DNA of 64,000 nt from Strongylocentrotus droebachiensis (taxonomy: Eukaryota; Echinodermata; Echinoidea; Camarodonta; Strongylocentrotidae). Both the position numbers and the translations under genes were made by a program. How positions within the stretch are numbered: position 1 is the stretch's first letter; each line of letters opens with the position of its first letter. The stretch lies in contig JAVYIG010000112.1 in assembly GCA_035222895.1 (NCBI GenBank), positions 781,501-845,500 on the forward strand, given 5' to 3'. Below the pieces are notes generated by a model. It saw only the letters and a list, made by a program, of their open reading frames with translations, had not been told where the DNA came from and ran no database searches. Shown here one piece after another: positions 46,599-59,129 of the stretch.

Positions 46599-47230
46599 TT
46601 GGGTATACTCAATCAACACTGAAAAAGGGCGCAGGCAAACACATCCCCGATCGGAAATTGCTAACTTATGCTTTTTGACATTGAAACCAGAAAAACAACA
46701 ATGCAATCCCACATGCAAATGTATTTAAAAATATTCAAACCCTTGGGGTAAAATATTCCTTAAAATCCTTAGAGAAAGAAGACTTTGATCAAAAAGATAT
46801 TCTTAAATGAAGTACCGATTCAAGGTTTAATCCGTCAAGCAATTTACCTCGTGAATTCCTTTCGGCGATTGAATTAATATAAAAACAGACCATTTATATT
46901 ATTCTCTTTCTTTCCTTTCTCCCTTTTTTGACACGTACAAGAAATTATAACTGATGCCTGGTTAAGGGCTAACCCCAAAAATTATAACCTTTTAACACGG
47001 ACCTAAATCATAAAAATTAGGCCTATTTTATTTTCAAAACTTTGTGGACTAATATCATTTTCTTATTCGAGTTTATGTATTCGGCGAAAATGTTTTTTTC
47101 ATATACATGCATACTTTATTCTAGAATCATTTAGTCTAAACTTTAAAAGGCTTATGAAAGATACCGTCAAACTTGTTTTAAATGAAATCGATGCACTAAT
47201 AAAAAAAAAATAGCAAATAAAGCAAACACG

Positions 47231-47246
47231 ATAGAGAAAGAGGGAA

Positions 47247-47325
<79 letters not shown>
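47231..47325. repeat. (GA)n polypurine tract, about 95 bp
   Basis: Long GA array with few interruptions. An AC/GC-rich alternating stretch (CACACGCGCACGCGCACACA) follows at about 47390-47410. Confidence 0.97.
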
Positions 47326-47765
47326 ACTGATTTTGAAGGCAACGTAAAACTAACAGTAATAATACAACCCCTCCAACATTTACACACCCACACGCGCACG
47401 CGCACACACATCACACCGCATCACACACACAAGCGCGCACACTTTAACAGAGCAATAAACATGCTAATTACACGTATAGAGACAATTGCATCTCTCGTTT
47501 ACAAGGCATTATTTTATCCCTCATGTCTGCCAGGGGTACTGCGTTCAATGAAAACAGAAGTATAGCATGTCAAGAGATTGATCAAATTATTGTTAAAATG
47601 ATAGAGATTGGAATAAAAATCAATAGTAGGATTTTCTGTCTAGATAAAGAACGGGTGTTATCAACCACTTAAACGCCACTTTTGCTCTGCGGAGATAACA
47701 ACATCTGCAATTGATATTGTGCGGTTGTTTACGTATATCTCTATATTTTACTTATTTTATTTATT

Positions 47766-48221
47766 CATTTTTTTCGATGAGCTCCCTGTCAGTATTTCAA
47801 TGAATAATTTCACGTCGGCTAACAAAAACGTGTCATGCTTTAATATCTCCTTTCCCTCTTAGATTTCATAGACTCACCTTCATTGAGTGATTGTCTGCTC
47901 GGTAGATAGTCATGTTACCGAAACTTTTTATCCGCCCACACCACCCCTCCTGAGAGTAAGGACTACCAAATGTGTTTTTAAATTTGTATCTTAATCATTC
48001 AGTTTTTTTTCTCGATGATCGTTGCTACCTGCAGAAATTAGTTTTACATCGTCAACAAAGTCGTGTCATGTTATAATCTCTACTTTCCCTCTTGGATTTC
48101 AAAGATTTACACCTTCACTGAGTGATTGTCTGCTTCGTAGCTAGTCATTTTACCGAAACATTTGTATCCGCCTCCATCATCTCCCACTCGCAGAGAGTAT
48201 GGACTAACAAATGTGTTTTTC
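47766..48221. repeat. Diverged tandem duplication, unit about 240 bp
   Basis: Copy 1 (47766-47981) and copy 2 (48003-48221) share CGTGTCATG, TTTCCCTCTT, GAGTGATTGTCTGCT, AGTCAT, TTACCGAAAC and AATGTGTTTTT in the same order, with many substitutions. Confidence 0.9.
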
Positions 48222-48400
48222 TTCGTCTTTTCTCCTTCCCACATAATTTCAAGAAGGTCAACGATCAGAATTTTAAAATCAATTTATAGGTTGCCCTCTG
48301 GAGACTAAGATACGATAAAGTTCTATAAAGTAAAAGTTTGCTCGAAAATAATCCCGGGCAATGTCATATTACCGAGTTCTTAATATATGGGAGAGTTGGT

Positions 48401-48922
48401 TTAAAGGGATCCGGTAACTTTGTGTCAGATCCTGGATTTAGCTCATGCTGCAAAGATAATTATAAACCTTTAGGTCAGTCAGAAACCCCATGACTTTTAC
48501 AAGCCGATCGCCTGTCTCATTATCAAGATATTTTTGATTGGAAATCGAAACCAAATTTGGCGTTTGCCTAATGGTTTTCATAACACTACAGTCTATTAGG
48601 GCAAACGAATATGGTAAAACCGGTCACTCAAAGATTTTTACTTTTTTGAGACACTTCTTGATCATTTTGAAGCGCAATTTTGTTTAAGGCTTCAATATTA
48701 CACCATGGGGGCGTTTCACAAAACTTGTCATCGGTGACAAATGCCAGTTTTTGTTATAGGCTACTGAAATCCTTGCTTCTGATCGGCTATCAGCAAATTT
48801 GTCACTGATTTTTGTCATTTATCGTTGAAAAAAGGCTTAATGAAACGCCCCCATATCACAGACACTGATAACGCGTAGGGCCGTGCATCTCATATCAAAC
48901 ATTGTTAAACGATGCCTTTAAG
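48401..48922. repeat. Anonymous dispersed repeat, copy B (filled MITE site)
   Basis: Aligns with 14084-14409 from TTAAAGGGATC to ATTGTTAAACGATGCC. It is longer because it keeps about 60 bases near 48619-48680 that are missing in the other copy and because a 146-bp MITE sits at 48707-48852. The ends TTAAAGGGATC and TTAAAGGCATC (reverse-complemented) are weak inverted repeats. Confidence 0.85.
48707..48852. mobile_element. MITE inserted in the anonymous repeat, 146 bp
   Basis: The ends GGGGGCGTTTCA and TGAAACGCCCCC are exact inverted repeats. The interior is largely self-complementary, for example TTGTCATCGGTGACAAATG near the left and TTTGTCACTGATTTTTGTCA near the right. The flanks CACCAT and ATATCACAG become CACCATATCACAG in the uninterrupted copy at 14337-14349. 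This indicates an AT duplication, or up to CCAT if one or two C bases belong to the target. The superfamily is not assigned. Confidence 0.88.
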
Positions 48923-48929
48923 ACATCTT

Positions 48930-49660
48930 GTTTCTTCGGATATTTTGTAGTCTGGTTATTGTTCTGTCTGCGTCAACAAATAAATTCGTTATTGCACGAA
49001 ATATTGGATTATCTCAACTTGATAAAGTTCAAAGAATCAATTCGAAGAAAGGAATATAATTATAAACCGACATGATCGTATTTACTGTATACCCGTATCT
49101 GCGTATCAAACGTCATGCAGATTCCTTGGGGCAGATATTCAGCGTCAACCGCTACAGTTCATAGTTTATACGCTCAATGTTTCTTCGGGCAGGGGTCGTT
49201 CTTACGTTACACTCCATGCTGTTTTGATATGTCAGCATGCTGTCAACCTCGTCTACTGCTGAAGTGACTGTCACTTCTCATGAGGAAGGAAATAAGAGAA
49301 AGAGACGCTGGTGTATCTCTAGTCCCTTCACTTACAGCCCATTTGTCCTCTCCATTTCAGGATGCCCCCCTTTCCGCGTCCGTTTACAATCTTTGTTCAC
49401 CAACATGGCTCGTCGCAGGTCGTATAGACTATATACTTCATCATTCATCTTCTTCTCCATTTATTATTGTGAAATTTCCGTTTTTCTTTCTCATGAATGC
49501 CTCCTTTTCCTGTCCGTCATACCCGTTTTCTTCATTTAAATCAGCCTTGCAGTTTTTGTTTCAGTTTGTCATGGTAAATGAGTTCTTCAGAGCCCAGAGT
49601 ACGCTTGAAGACAGTTGCATTTCACTTCGCACGTCAAAGCTCGTGCACTTTCATGGGACT
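48930..49660. other. Region with overlapping low-complexity ORFs, no gene supported
   Basis: ORFs of 100 and 176 residues overlap here. Their 3' parts run into CT-rich sequence and their 5' parts have no recognisable domain or conserved motif. I do not call a gene. Confidence 0.4.
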
Positions 49661-49776
49661 CTTTTTTCTCCTCTCTCTGTCTCTCTCTCTCTCTTACCCC
49701 TCTCTGTGTGTCTCTTTCTCTCTCTTCCTCTTTCTCTCTTTCTCTCTCTCTCTCTCTTCCTCTCCCTCTCTCTCTT
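49661..49776. repeat. (CT)n polypyrimidine tract
   Basis: CT array with TTTC and CCC interruptions; one of several pyrimidine tracts in the right half of the window. Confidence 0.95.
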
Positions 49777-49948
49777 AATGTCATTTTTGAAGAAAAAAAT
49801 CGAAACATAAGTTGTGGTCAGGCTTCTTACTAAATCAATCTGAAGCACATATATTTGTGTAATACTGTATCTCTCTTCTTGGTGAAGTTTGAAAGAGGAT
49901 AGTCAATTTGGCTTTACTCCCCTCTCGCCTCCACCCCACCCAACCCCC

Positions 49949-49985
49949 CTCTCTCTCTCTCTCTCTCTCTCCCTCTCTCTCTCTT
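49949..49985. repeat. (CT)n microsatellite
   Basis: Nearly pure CT array after a C-rich run. Confidence 0.95.
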
Positions 49986-50700
49986 TAACCCACTCTCTGT
50001 TGACATCTTCCCTTCTTCCACGCTCTCTGCGTGTCTCTTCTCTCTCATTATCTTGTGTCCGTATCACAGGGCTCGCTTGGAATCATCTTGTCCTGAGATG
50101 CTAATGCGGGTTCATCTTTCGACGAACCCGATGCCGCAACACCTCACTCTTCACGCCTTTCTTTGCGTGTCGGGAATTATTCTACCGCGCCGCGACGATA
50201 TGCAATAATGATAAGAAGGCAAATCGACCGAATAAAAGTAAATGTACAGTAAAACAGATGGAAGCTCCCAACCCGAATTTTTCTTTTCTAAGTGATTATT
50301 ATCAGTCATCATCGCTTCATTTGCTTGTCTGAAGTATTCCCGTCGAATTGAGCGTTGCTTCAAGTAAATTTTTTAAGAGTTTTTCATCAAAATATCTAAA
50401 GGCAGTGGTTATGTATAAGATAAATTGGGTGCAGAAAGCAAGACGGATGTAGAAGATCACTGCAATGAATAACCTGTGTTGTTTTGATTGAATATCGATT
50501 ACTTATGAGTACTGGATATCACAAAAGATCGTTTCCTATCTTTAATGCATTGAAATGTAAATGATTTATTGAAAATGATCACACCTTAAAGTTTATTGAC
50601 CGGAAGGAGGTGAAGCATAACAATGTGTTGTTTAATTCATGTACGCATAAATCACAAACTAATGCATTCGTGTCTCAAGTGCATATGATCATTAAGTTCA

Positions 50701-50722
50701 CAGAGAGAGAGAGAGAGAGAGA
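50701..50722. repeat. (GA)n microsatellite
   Basis: Short pure GA array. Confidence 0.95.
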
Positions 50723-51266
50723 ACCCATTGTGGTATACCCCTTCTTCTTCTTCTTAATTTTTCTAAGGTTTAAATGCGAACTTAATATTAAAAAAGCTTA
50801 ATACGAAATACCGTCTCTAAGAGCTTTACAAATATTATTACCCCGGTCATCAAATTGTATTCACGTACAATGTGCACCATATCCACTCCCCCGGGAGTAT
50901 TCTTACCGTATGGTCATCATAAGCGCATATGGCATTTATTATATCATGAACATATTATAGATCAATACTTAGAGAATCAAAACGTAAATAAAAACACTTG
51001 AAAGTCCCCAACTAACACGCTTGAAATGTAATGTGTCTCCGGATTGATGAAATATGTTATCAGACATGATTAAAAAAGGAATAGTCAAGGCAAAATTACC
51101 GAGTCTTTGAATTTTATAGCTGACTTATCAATGTTTTTTGTAACCGCCAATCAATTCAGTACGAAGCAATAGCAATTTATAAAGATAAGAAAAATCGGAC
51201 ACAAAATCGTTTTCCTATCCCTTTATATTTTTGATCTCCTTTTTCTTTTGCAAAACCTGTTATGTA

Positions 51267-51416
51267 CAGGCACGTAGCCACGGGGGGGGGGGGGGGGGGG
51301 GGCACGTGCCCCCCAAAAATGTCCAAGATCGGTTGAACATTTTTAGACCCTTTTTTTTTTACCTCGATCGATTACATGTATGTGCCCCCCAAACATTAAC
51401 TCTGGCTACGTGCCTG
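51267..51416. mobile_element. hAT-like MITE with perfect 8-bp target duplication, 150 bp
   Basis: The left end CAGGCACGTAGCCA and the right end TGGCTACGTGCCTG are exact inverted repeats. The 8-base sequence GTTATGTA lies directly outside both ends (51259-51266 and 51417-51424), the target-duplication length of hAT transposons. Inside is a run of about 21 G bases next to the left end, then CACGTGCCCCCCAAAAATGT, and a matching TGTGCCCCCCAAACA near the right end. No coding sequence. The perfect duplication and ends suggest a young insertion. The ends resemble those of the 1328-1868 element. Confidence 0.93.
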
Positions 51417-52149
51417 GTTATGTATATCACAAGATTTAGAATTCACATGAAGTAGCCATCATCATCCTTCACCGATCATTATATCCATTTTCAAGTAAGT
51501 GGTCTCCGTACCAAATATGTAAGGTTTTTTGTAGACTGATTAATGAGCATAAGCATTTCTTTCAATGAATATAGCTCCACTCGATCACATCACGAGAGAA
51601 AAGCTTCAATAAGTTGGTCACATGAAAAGGTTTCGAACCGACTGGTTATCCTTCAATTTAGAATTTCAGCCATTACCATCAATGCAATTCCATTTCAACT
51701 ATTAATCAATATCCATAATGTACTCCGTTTCCCTAATTATTTTTGAATTAGACTGAGTGTTTCCCTGCTTTGTCATTTTGAGCACGCATTGTACTCCCCT
51801 TTCTCATTCAATAATATTTTTAACACGTAACCATCCTGAAAAAAACTATTTCCTTTATCGTATTAAGTTTAGAGTTCTTTGGGTGAGCTCTTCATGTTAA
51901 AACTCTTTTTACTCTGGTTTTAAAATGTTCAAACTACATGTAATAGCAATATTATAAACGGGCTTTAATTATAATGTATTTATATTCTTAACTATCTTTC
52001 GTTTCTAAATATAAAGATATTTGTTTGTATTATAGTTTAAAGACAAAGTAATACCCATGAGCTTTATGAGCCAATCAACTCAAAGTTCGTTAAACTAGAT
52101 TTCTTGCTTAAGGTGTTTAATACACATGTGAAGACTCATAAAGATTATT

Positions 52150-52190
52150 TCACCCCTTCCCCCAAAGGAAGCATGGATCCGCCACTAGTC
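52150..52190. mobile_element. Possible solo end of a hAT-like element
   Basis: CCCCCAAAGGAAGCATGGAT followed by CCGCCACTAG resembles the right ends of CAGGCGCGGATCC-type elements in this window. No matching left end was found nearby, so this may be a remnant. Confidence 0.3.
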
Positions 52191-52200
52191 GAAGGTAATT

Positions 52201-52236
52201 TTTATGTAATATTTATTTATTTATTTATTTATTTAA
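52201..52236. repeat. (TTTA)n microsatellite
   Basis: Array of TATT/ATTT units near 52208-52235. Confidence 0.85.
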
Positions 52237-52800
52237 ACAATAGTTAAACATGCTGCTCTTTCAACAAATGTTTGTATTACAAGAGGGCCTGCATGTGTAA
52301 TAAAATCAAATTAATATAGATATATTGAAAATGAAATGAAAATAACATTCATCGAATCGTTAAGCAAATCAGCATGGCATTTTCCTCCCATTGCGACGGT
52401 GGGCACGATCTCAGGCCGAACGGTTATCTGGACCGTGAAATATAATTCAAAGCCATTTGCCCCGATCGTTTTCAACCCAAAGGCGCGAAAGAACAACATT
52501 GGCCCACACTCTGTTGATGTAGCCTTTCCTATTTATTCACTTGCCTGCTCTCCTCAGCTGATGTGTGAGAATGATACATTAATTAATTGATTTATTTTCA
52601 CCCTTTTCATCAAGAAGCCGGATAGAAAGAGCAGTCTATGATGGCAAAATATGGAGTTTCTATTCTAATTTTCTAATTGCCTTCAAAAATAGGACAAAGT
52701 TGAAAAGAGGTTGTGTATAAATACTGTTAAAGTAATAAATATAGTATATTATATTAAGAACATTTTTGCTTACATTATATGAGAGTAGACCACTAAATAA

Positions 52801-52975
52801 AACGTGAAGCGGTGGATCGGATGCGGTTAGAATCCCTGCTATGGCACTATGTCGTCATTAAGAAAGACATTAATCTACATACTCTCGACCCAGGTGAAAT
52901 AGGAGTACCCGGTAGGAAAACAAATGACTGTTTGAGCGCCTTACCATGGAAACTTGACGTAGGGTAATAAATATC
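52801..52975 (+). mobile_element. Head-deleted tRNA-type SINE
   Basis: The sequence GTGGATCGGATGCGGTTAGA with ATCCCTGC joins a box A remnant almost directly to a box B remnant, so most of the tRNA-like middle is missing. The body AAAGACATTAATCTACATAC, ACCCAGGTGAA and TTTGAGCGCCTTACCATGG, and the end GGGTAATAA, match the order in the SINE at 2592-2790. Confidence 0.65.
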
Positions 52976-53533
52976 AGGCTTTTGTATCCTTAAAAAAAAA
53001 CGTTATACATATCATCATTATGAATTTAAAAAAATAAAAGGGCTTAGAAATAAAATGAGCAATTGTAAGGTTTTTTCGATAAATAACGTTCAATGTTTCT
53101 ATTATTGTTGCTTATAAGAGTTGCTTATATTATAAAAGTTATATCTGCATCTATGAAACTTGGAATAATAAATCATAAATCTTTCTCCTCGATGTGTAAA
53201 TTACAAGGTAAATGTTTTCTTTTAATGAAGACTTTAGATAGGAAAATGAAAGCATTGGGAGGAATCTGTCTCTGGATCCAAATTTATGTTTGCAGATTGT
53301 CAAAGGTAAAGGAATTTGTTTCTATTTTCTTTAGAGCAAAATACAAAAGATGAGTAGTTTAGAGTGCATCTCGAAACAGGAAGGAAGACGTTGTTGTCAT
53401 GGTGAGTATTTAACCTGAGGATGAAACCTTCTTTTATTCAGCACACCTATGGCGATGTGTCCTGGAGTAGGCTTGACCTTGTCCTCTTCTCCACCTTGTG
53501 GGTGGAATGTTACTCCTACCTCTAGGATGTACG

Positions 53534-53569
53534 TCTTTCTTTCTCTCTCTCTCTCTCTCTCTCCTTCCC

Positions 53570-53616
<47 letters not shown>

Positions 53617-53752
53617 CTTCCTGTCTCTCTCTCTCTCTCTCTATCTGTCTCTTTCTCTCTCTCTCCTTCCTCTCTCACCCCTTCCTCTCTCTCTCTCTCT
53701 CCCCTTCCTCTCTCTCTCTCACTCTCTCTTTCTCTCTCCCCCTTTTTTTTTT

Positions 53753-53784
<32 letters not shown>

Positions 53785-53810
53785 CCCTTTCTCTATCTCT
53801 CTCTCTTTTG

Positions 53811-53855
<45 letters not shown>
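53534..53855. repeat. 320-bp (CT)n polypyrimidine tract
   Basis: Almost purely pyrimidine on the plus strand with CT dinucleotides predominating, a few single A or G interruptions and a T-run near 53744-53752. It is the longest simple tract in the window. The Ser/Leu-rich and Arg/Glu-rich frames over it are artefacts. Confidence 0.97.
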
Positions 53856-53858
<3 letters not shown>

Positions 53859-54949
53859 GTTCTCCCTTCTTAATCTCCCGGTCTTTATCTCATTCTTCCT
53901 GTTCGCCTTCTACTGACATTCCCTTTTCTGTCACCAACGCTTTCCTATGTATGCTGTTTATTTTTCAATCTCTTCTTGCTCTGCTCGTAATTTCCACGCA
54001 CTGTTTCTTTTTCTATAAATATATATCTCTCTCTTACTTCTTTATTCAGTAAAAGCATGTTCTTTCCACTTCTTCTTTTCCCCCTTTAAGATATTTGTTC
54101 TTCATAGTTTTAGAGTTGGCGTCTTCATGGTTTGAGGGTATAATCTATAAACTATATATTTCTAAATGATTCATTTGCGATCTAGTAAAATATTTACTCG
54201 TCAAAGAATCATGAGCATCCTCTCCCGAACCCGCGCATTCTCGCTCCAGATTCGCTTAGAATCAAATTAGGTATTGAAGGTATTGATAGTGTGTATAAAT
54301 GGAAGACGGAGATTTGTGCTACGATTCTCCCTCACGTTGGTCTTTATTTCTCCAAAGCAAGTTTGACCTATAGCTTAATTTGTTAGTGTTCGCCAAGTAG
54401 AAGACAAATTAATCTATCTCGCTACAAATTAATTGCATTTCCTTCACTCCGTTATCAGAGTAGGATGATAACAAGCACCTAGTGAAGAATCCATTCCATG
54501 AAAAAGCAAATTAAAAGAGAAGAAATCTTTTGAGAAAGAATATAATGAAGGAAGAGTTGGAGCTCGCAAACACCTACTTTAATATGTGAGGATTTTTTTA
54601 CTTCAGTTGTATATGTATCATCTCCTCAACCGTTTGAAACACTTAGTAAATTGTATGAGGGAAATCTTTACCTTTGAAATTTATTACAAGGATTTGTTTT
54701 GCTTTCAAGTCTCTATTTGTCGCCAATTCATGCCAAAATTTAATAGTTTTTCGCTGTACCAAAACAAACTCTACCTTAAAATTAAATATGGTCTTTGTTT
54801 GTGTGATTGTGGCCACACCAACTTTCACTTTGTGTATGGTCATTTTGCTTAATCGAACGCGCAATGCAAAGACGTATCTCTCGAAGTATGAAAGCGGTGC
54901 ACACCCCCCATTCGTTTAAATGTCTGGCTGTAATGGTATGTATGTTTTA

Positions 54950-55005
54950 TGTGTGCGTGAGTGAGTGTGTGTGCGGTTGTGTGTGTGTGTGCGTGTGTGT
55001 GTGTG
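54950..55005. repeat. (GT)n microsatellite
   Basis: Interrupted GT array followed by G-rich sequence (GGTGGGTGGGAGGGGAGGGG). Confidence 0.93.
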
Positions 55006-55099
55006 AAGGTGGGTGGGAGGGGAGGGGTTCAATGCATTATGCAATTGGTCTACTCTTCACTGTTTTGCCAAGAATCATAGTATATCATCCTGTTTCAAG

Positions 55100-58000
55100 A
55101 AACCTGTAAAAAGATATTAGAAACTCCTATAATCTTCGCATAAAATCGTAATAATCCCATTCCTGATACCCCCCCTATGAATAAAAATATGCGTATGCAT
55201 TATCTTTACTTTAAAAAAATCTTCATTCAAAATTATCCACCGACACAATCTGTCCTTTACCAGGCTTATATTATTAAATCAAGTGACGGAACATATCAAT
55301 TGTGACATTAATGAATTTTAAAATGTTAGTTAATTCAATTATTACATATATAGTTTGTTAACATTATAATGCTCAAAACAGGGGATTAAGCAGTTATTTT
55401 TTTTGGAGACGTCTAAATGTCGTTTTAGTAACAAAGTGGAAAGGCGAACCCCTCTTGGGAGAAGACGTGACGGGCCGAGGTGTTCAAGGTTACACTACAA
55501 CGAGACCCCGGATAAAGCCAACGTTACTTCAATTTCGTTTATCGGTAGATAGATAGACAGGACTTTAAGCTTATTTTCTATACATTCTGCTCTTAGTGTA
55601 AGCCAAAAAGCTATATGATGTGATTTTTTTTATTTTTTTAAGAGCCTGAGAGGCCACAGAAATGGATCCTAATCATTAAACCATCATTTGAATAAACATT
55701 TGATGATGTAACGCTTCCCTTTTCTGTCATCAAGGATATTACTTATTCATATACACGGATGATGCATACTAAATCTTTCCATACACGCAGTTCCCTCATA
55801 ACTTGTTTGATTGAAAATTGTGCGATGATCATTTGGATACATGCCTCCCTCGCTCTTAAGTCATTTCAGCATCAAAATTTATTACCATTTTTTAATTAAA
55901 GAAAACTATATGACTTGAACCACGATTTATATATTTTTCATGAGGTACTGATGGAAATTATTGCCCTCTTTAGTTTCGTTCCAGTTACATCGATCATTCC
56001 TGGTTGTGGTAAAATGTATATTTTCTGTCATTGATGTTGTTGTTGTTGAATCTGATCGTCTTTTTCAACGTCTCATAATCAAATAGTATTTTCGTTTATA
56101 GTCTCTCCCCAACCCTCATTCTCTCACACACTCTCTTGGTTCGAACCCCTTCCTCTCCTTTTCGTCTATTTGTCTCTCTATCTCTCTCCCTCTTTTTATT
56201 CGCACCTATTACATGTACCTCTTTATCCACCCCTTCTCCTCCCTACAATCATCTTACAACCCTTACATTTGGATCTCTCATTTTCTATCTCCCCTCCTTA
56301 CCCTTCCACCAGTCTATCCACATAGCTATCCCGGCAGTACATCTTTATCCTAAGTTTCTCCTTAGAGACCCGACCTCGTTCTTTATCGTCCTAACATTCT
56401 CCTCGGCATCATGAATAAAATGTAGGTGAATCGTATACAAAGTGGGAATATACATATCACTTGGTTTGCATGGCTGCTCATAATGGAGGTTTTATTTTTG
56501 TTATGGATCCGTCACAATTAATTTGTCGCTGTCCTTTTCTCTATTTCCTTCCATCTCTATCCCTCTCCCCGTCCATTCTCTCTCTCTCTCTCTCTCTCCA
56601 TCATTGTCTTTGCATTCTTGTCTGCGTGTCTGCGTATCTATGTCTAATATGTGTCCGTCTCTCCACCTGGAAGTCTCTGTTTATATTTCAATTTCTCAAT
56701 TCTAGCCTATTTCATGAAACAGTTTATAGTTCATTTTTATAGCGGGGTCATTTTCAAAAACAAATTAAATCTTTGTTCACTCCTCATTAGATATATAATA
56801 GAAATTCTATCTATGTTACATGCGCCGACAGAAGAGAACGTTAAATGCGCATGTACCGACCCATTTTCACGAATACCGATATACTATCAAACGCACCGAC
56901 AGAAAAGGGATAGAAAATAGGGACTCTACACTTCCTCTGCGCTAGAATGAATGGAATATCCTATCTCTTACTGATATCATGATACTAAACGACCGGAAGA
57001 AGTGCAAAATTAAAGTGATTGAGTAAGAGCGTATCCAAAATAGTCAAACAAGGCGGGAATTACTGGTGTTAACTTGTTGGAGACAAACACGAGTTCGTCA
57101 AAAAATGGCGTTGACGGGTTGTTTTGTCTATTTAGTGCTGACCCATTTTTCGTTTTCCTAATTTAAATTCCAGAACATGAAAATATAAAGGGTGGGGGAA
57201 ATGTCGACGTCAGTAACTCCTCTCACACACCCACTCACCATCCTACCCACCCACTCATTCGATACATGACTGTGTGGAATGATCTCATTCGTCGCAACAT
57301 TTTTTATAAAAATAATCTTCACGCAACACGACTTAAATATGAACAATATATTTGAATAATTTAAGGGCCACTCTAACCAAACCAACATAGCCTTTCAAAA
57401 CATGAATACACCTCTACTTATTAATATCCCAGCCTCTGATTTTTCAGAAAATCTCAAAATTTACCGAAAAATGATAATAACCATCCATTTTCACAGATCT
57501 CACGCTTGGTGGGCAGGGTTATCGATACGCGTTATATGCCTTTTATTTTCTGAAATTTGTATGCGCAGCGAATGGGGTTGTCGACTTCAGATAATAACAT
57601 ATTCTTTTACAGCAAAGGAACATGAAAATGGAGCTGCTGTATAGCCAAGTCTTTGTATTAAAGGTCCATATTCCATTCAATGGGAACCTTTGTCACGAAA
57701 AGGTAGTAATTCCGAGACAATAAGAAGCACATTGGTATATTTTCCATCAAACATATTGTAATTGTTAAAGAAAAAGGATACCCTCGTAAACCAATCTAAA
57801 TAGTTAGACCTACAGGCTCAGTTTCTTCAGAGGAGTGAGTGGCTCTTTAGAATATTAACTTTCAAATTTCTAAATTGAGCGAGCGAGCAAAAAGTTGATT
57901 TTCTTTTGCCAGAGTTTTTTTGTTGGTGTATAAACAATTACTGTGTATTTATTATAGCACGTTGTTGCAGTTTTTTAATCAAAATATAAAGATCCTATTA

Positions 58001-59070
58001 TTACGATTCCAAAGATACCTCTATGCCCAAATATTAATGAATTAGAAACATGACCGCTTGATTTTACGGTCATAACCAATGAGAATACAACCAGGGAGTA
58101 TGCCTCACAAACAAAATGAGGCAAGTTTTGTGCTTGCATCTCAAGTTTTTTTCTTTCTTCACCACGAAAAGCAATGCTTTAAAATAAGAACAATAAATCA
58201 TTTTCCAATTTTTTATTAATTTAAAGGACACTTCCCTTTACGAAAATTACCTGATGTTTGGCCATGTTATGTGCCACGAGAGGGCTAAAAGCCATGACGA
58301 ACTGATTTAAATCTATAAAAAGTGAAGAGACCCCCCACCCCCTCCCCATCCTCCACCTCCTCGCTTGAATGATGTACGGGGTAACATCCAGGAGAGGAAT
58401 AGCCCTAGGTTGTATCTCCACTAATATACATTAAATTAGCTCTATTGATTGGTGATGTATGTGTTTCAGTTAGGATATCCTTAGGTCATGCTCTTTTACA
58501 TCTCGCAGGATTGGCAGGTCTAGGCTTTCGTTAGCCCTCCGAGCAGTGTAATAAATAGCGCCGCATTCATAGACTTCAGGCAAATGTTTTCACTTAATCT
58601 AATGAGAGACTTGGAAAGCGCTTTGAAAAAAGGAAGAAGAAAGAGCAAGGGTATAAAGTGTAACAACGGAAGATAAATGGTAGGTGAAAAAAAAAGAAAA
58701 AGAAGGAGAAAAAAGGGATGAAAAGAAGAAGGAAAAAATACAAAAAAAAAAGCATAAAAGGCATACATACGCTGCTTTGTTACAGCTGTTTTTGACTTAG
58801 ATGAATGGCAAAAGAATTTTAAAAAAACGTTGGAAAATAATGGATTTTCCATTATAAATGCCTTTTAGCTTTGTAAAATTTGCAGTTTAAGCAATTAAGG
58901 AGTGTTTTGAGGACTTTGTAATTAACAATAGACATATTGAATTTCGGCGTAATAAGCTCCTTGGTCTAGAGATCATGTAGATAGCGATGTTGACGGTTGG
59001 CGGCTACTAGCTGGAAGCTCCTTTATTTTATAGAAATTGAAGCTTAATCTGCCAAATCAAGAAATGGTTA
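55100..59070. other. Gene-poor region, nothing identified
   Basis: A CT array near 56576-56599, GATA units at 55545-55557 and an A/G-rich stretch near 58686-58752. Short ORFs carry no recognisable domains. Confidence 0.4.
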
Positions 59071-59076
59071 TCAGCA

Positions 59077-59129
59077 CCCCTCCCCCCCCCCCTCCACCCA
59101 CCCACGCACGCACACACACACACACACAT
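59077..59129. repeat. C-run and (AC)n microsatellite
   Basis: A run of C, then CCACCCACCCACGCACGCAC, then an AC array. Confidence 0.93.

Noticed and set aside
49280-49810. The 176-residue open frame as a protein gene.
   Set aside because: No domain is recognisable, its C-terminal part is translated CT repeat, and it overlaps other equally open frames.
50107-50128. GGGTTCATCTTTCGACGAACCC as a terminator or histone-type stem-loop.
   Set aside because: The stem is only about 6-7 bp, there is no gene next to it, and it lacks the histone stem-loop consensus.
53498-54052. The 184-residue Ser/Leu-rich frame.
   Set aside because: It is a direct translation of the CT dinucleotide tract and is also open in neighbouring frames.
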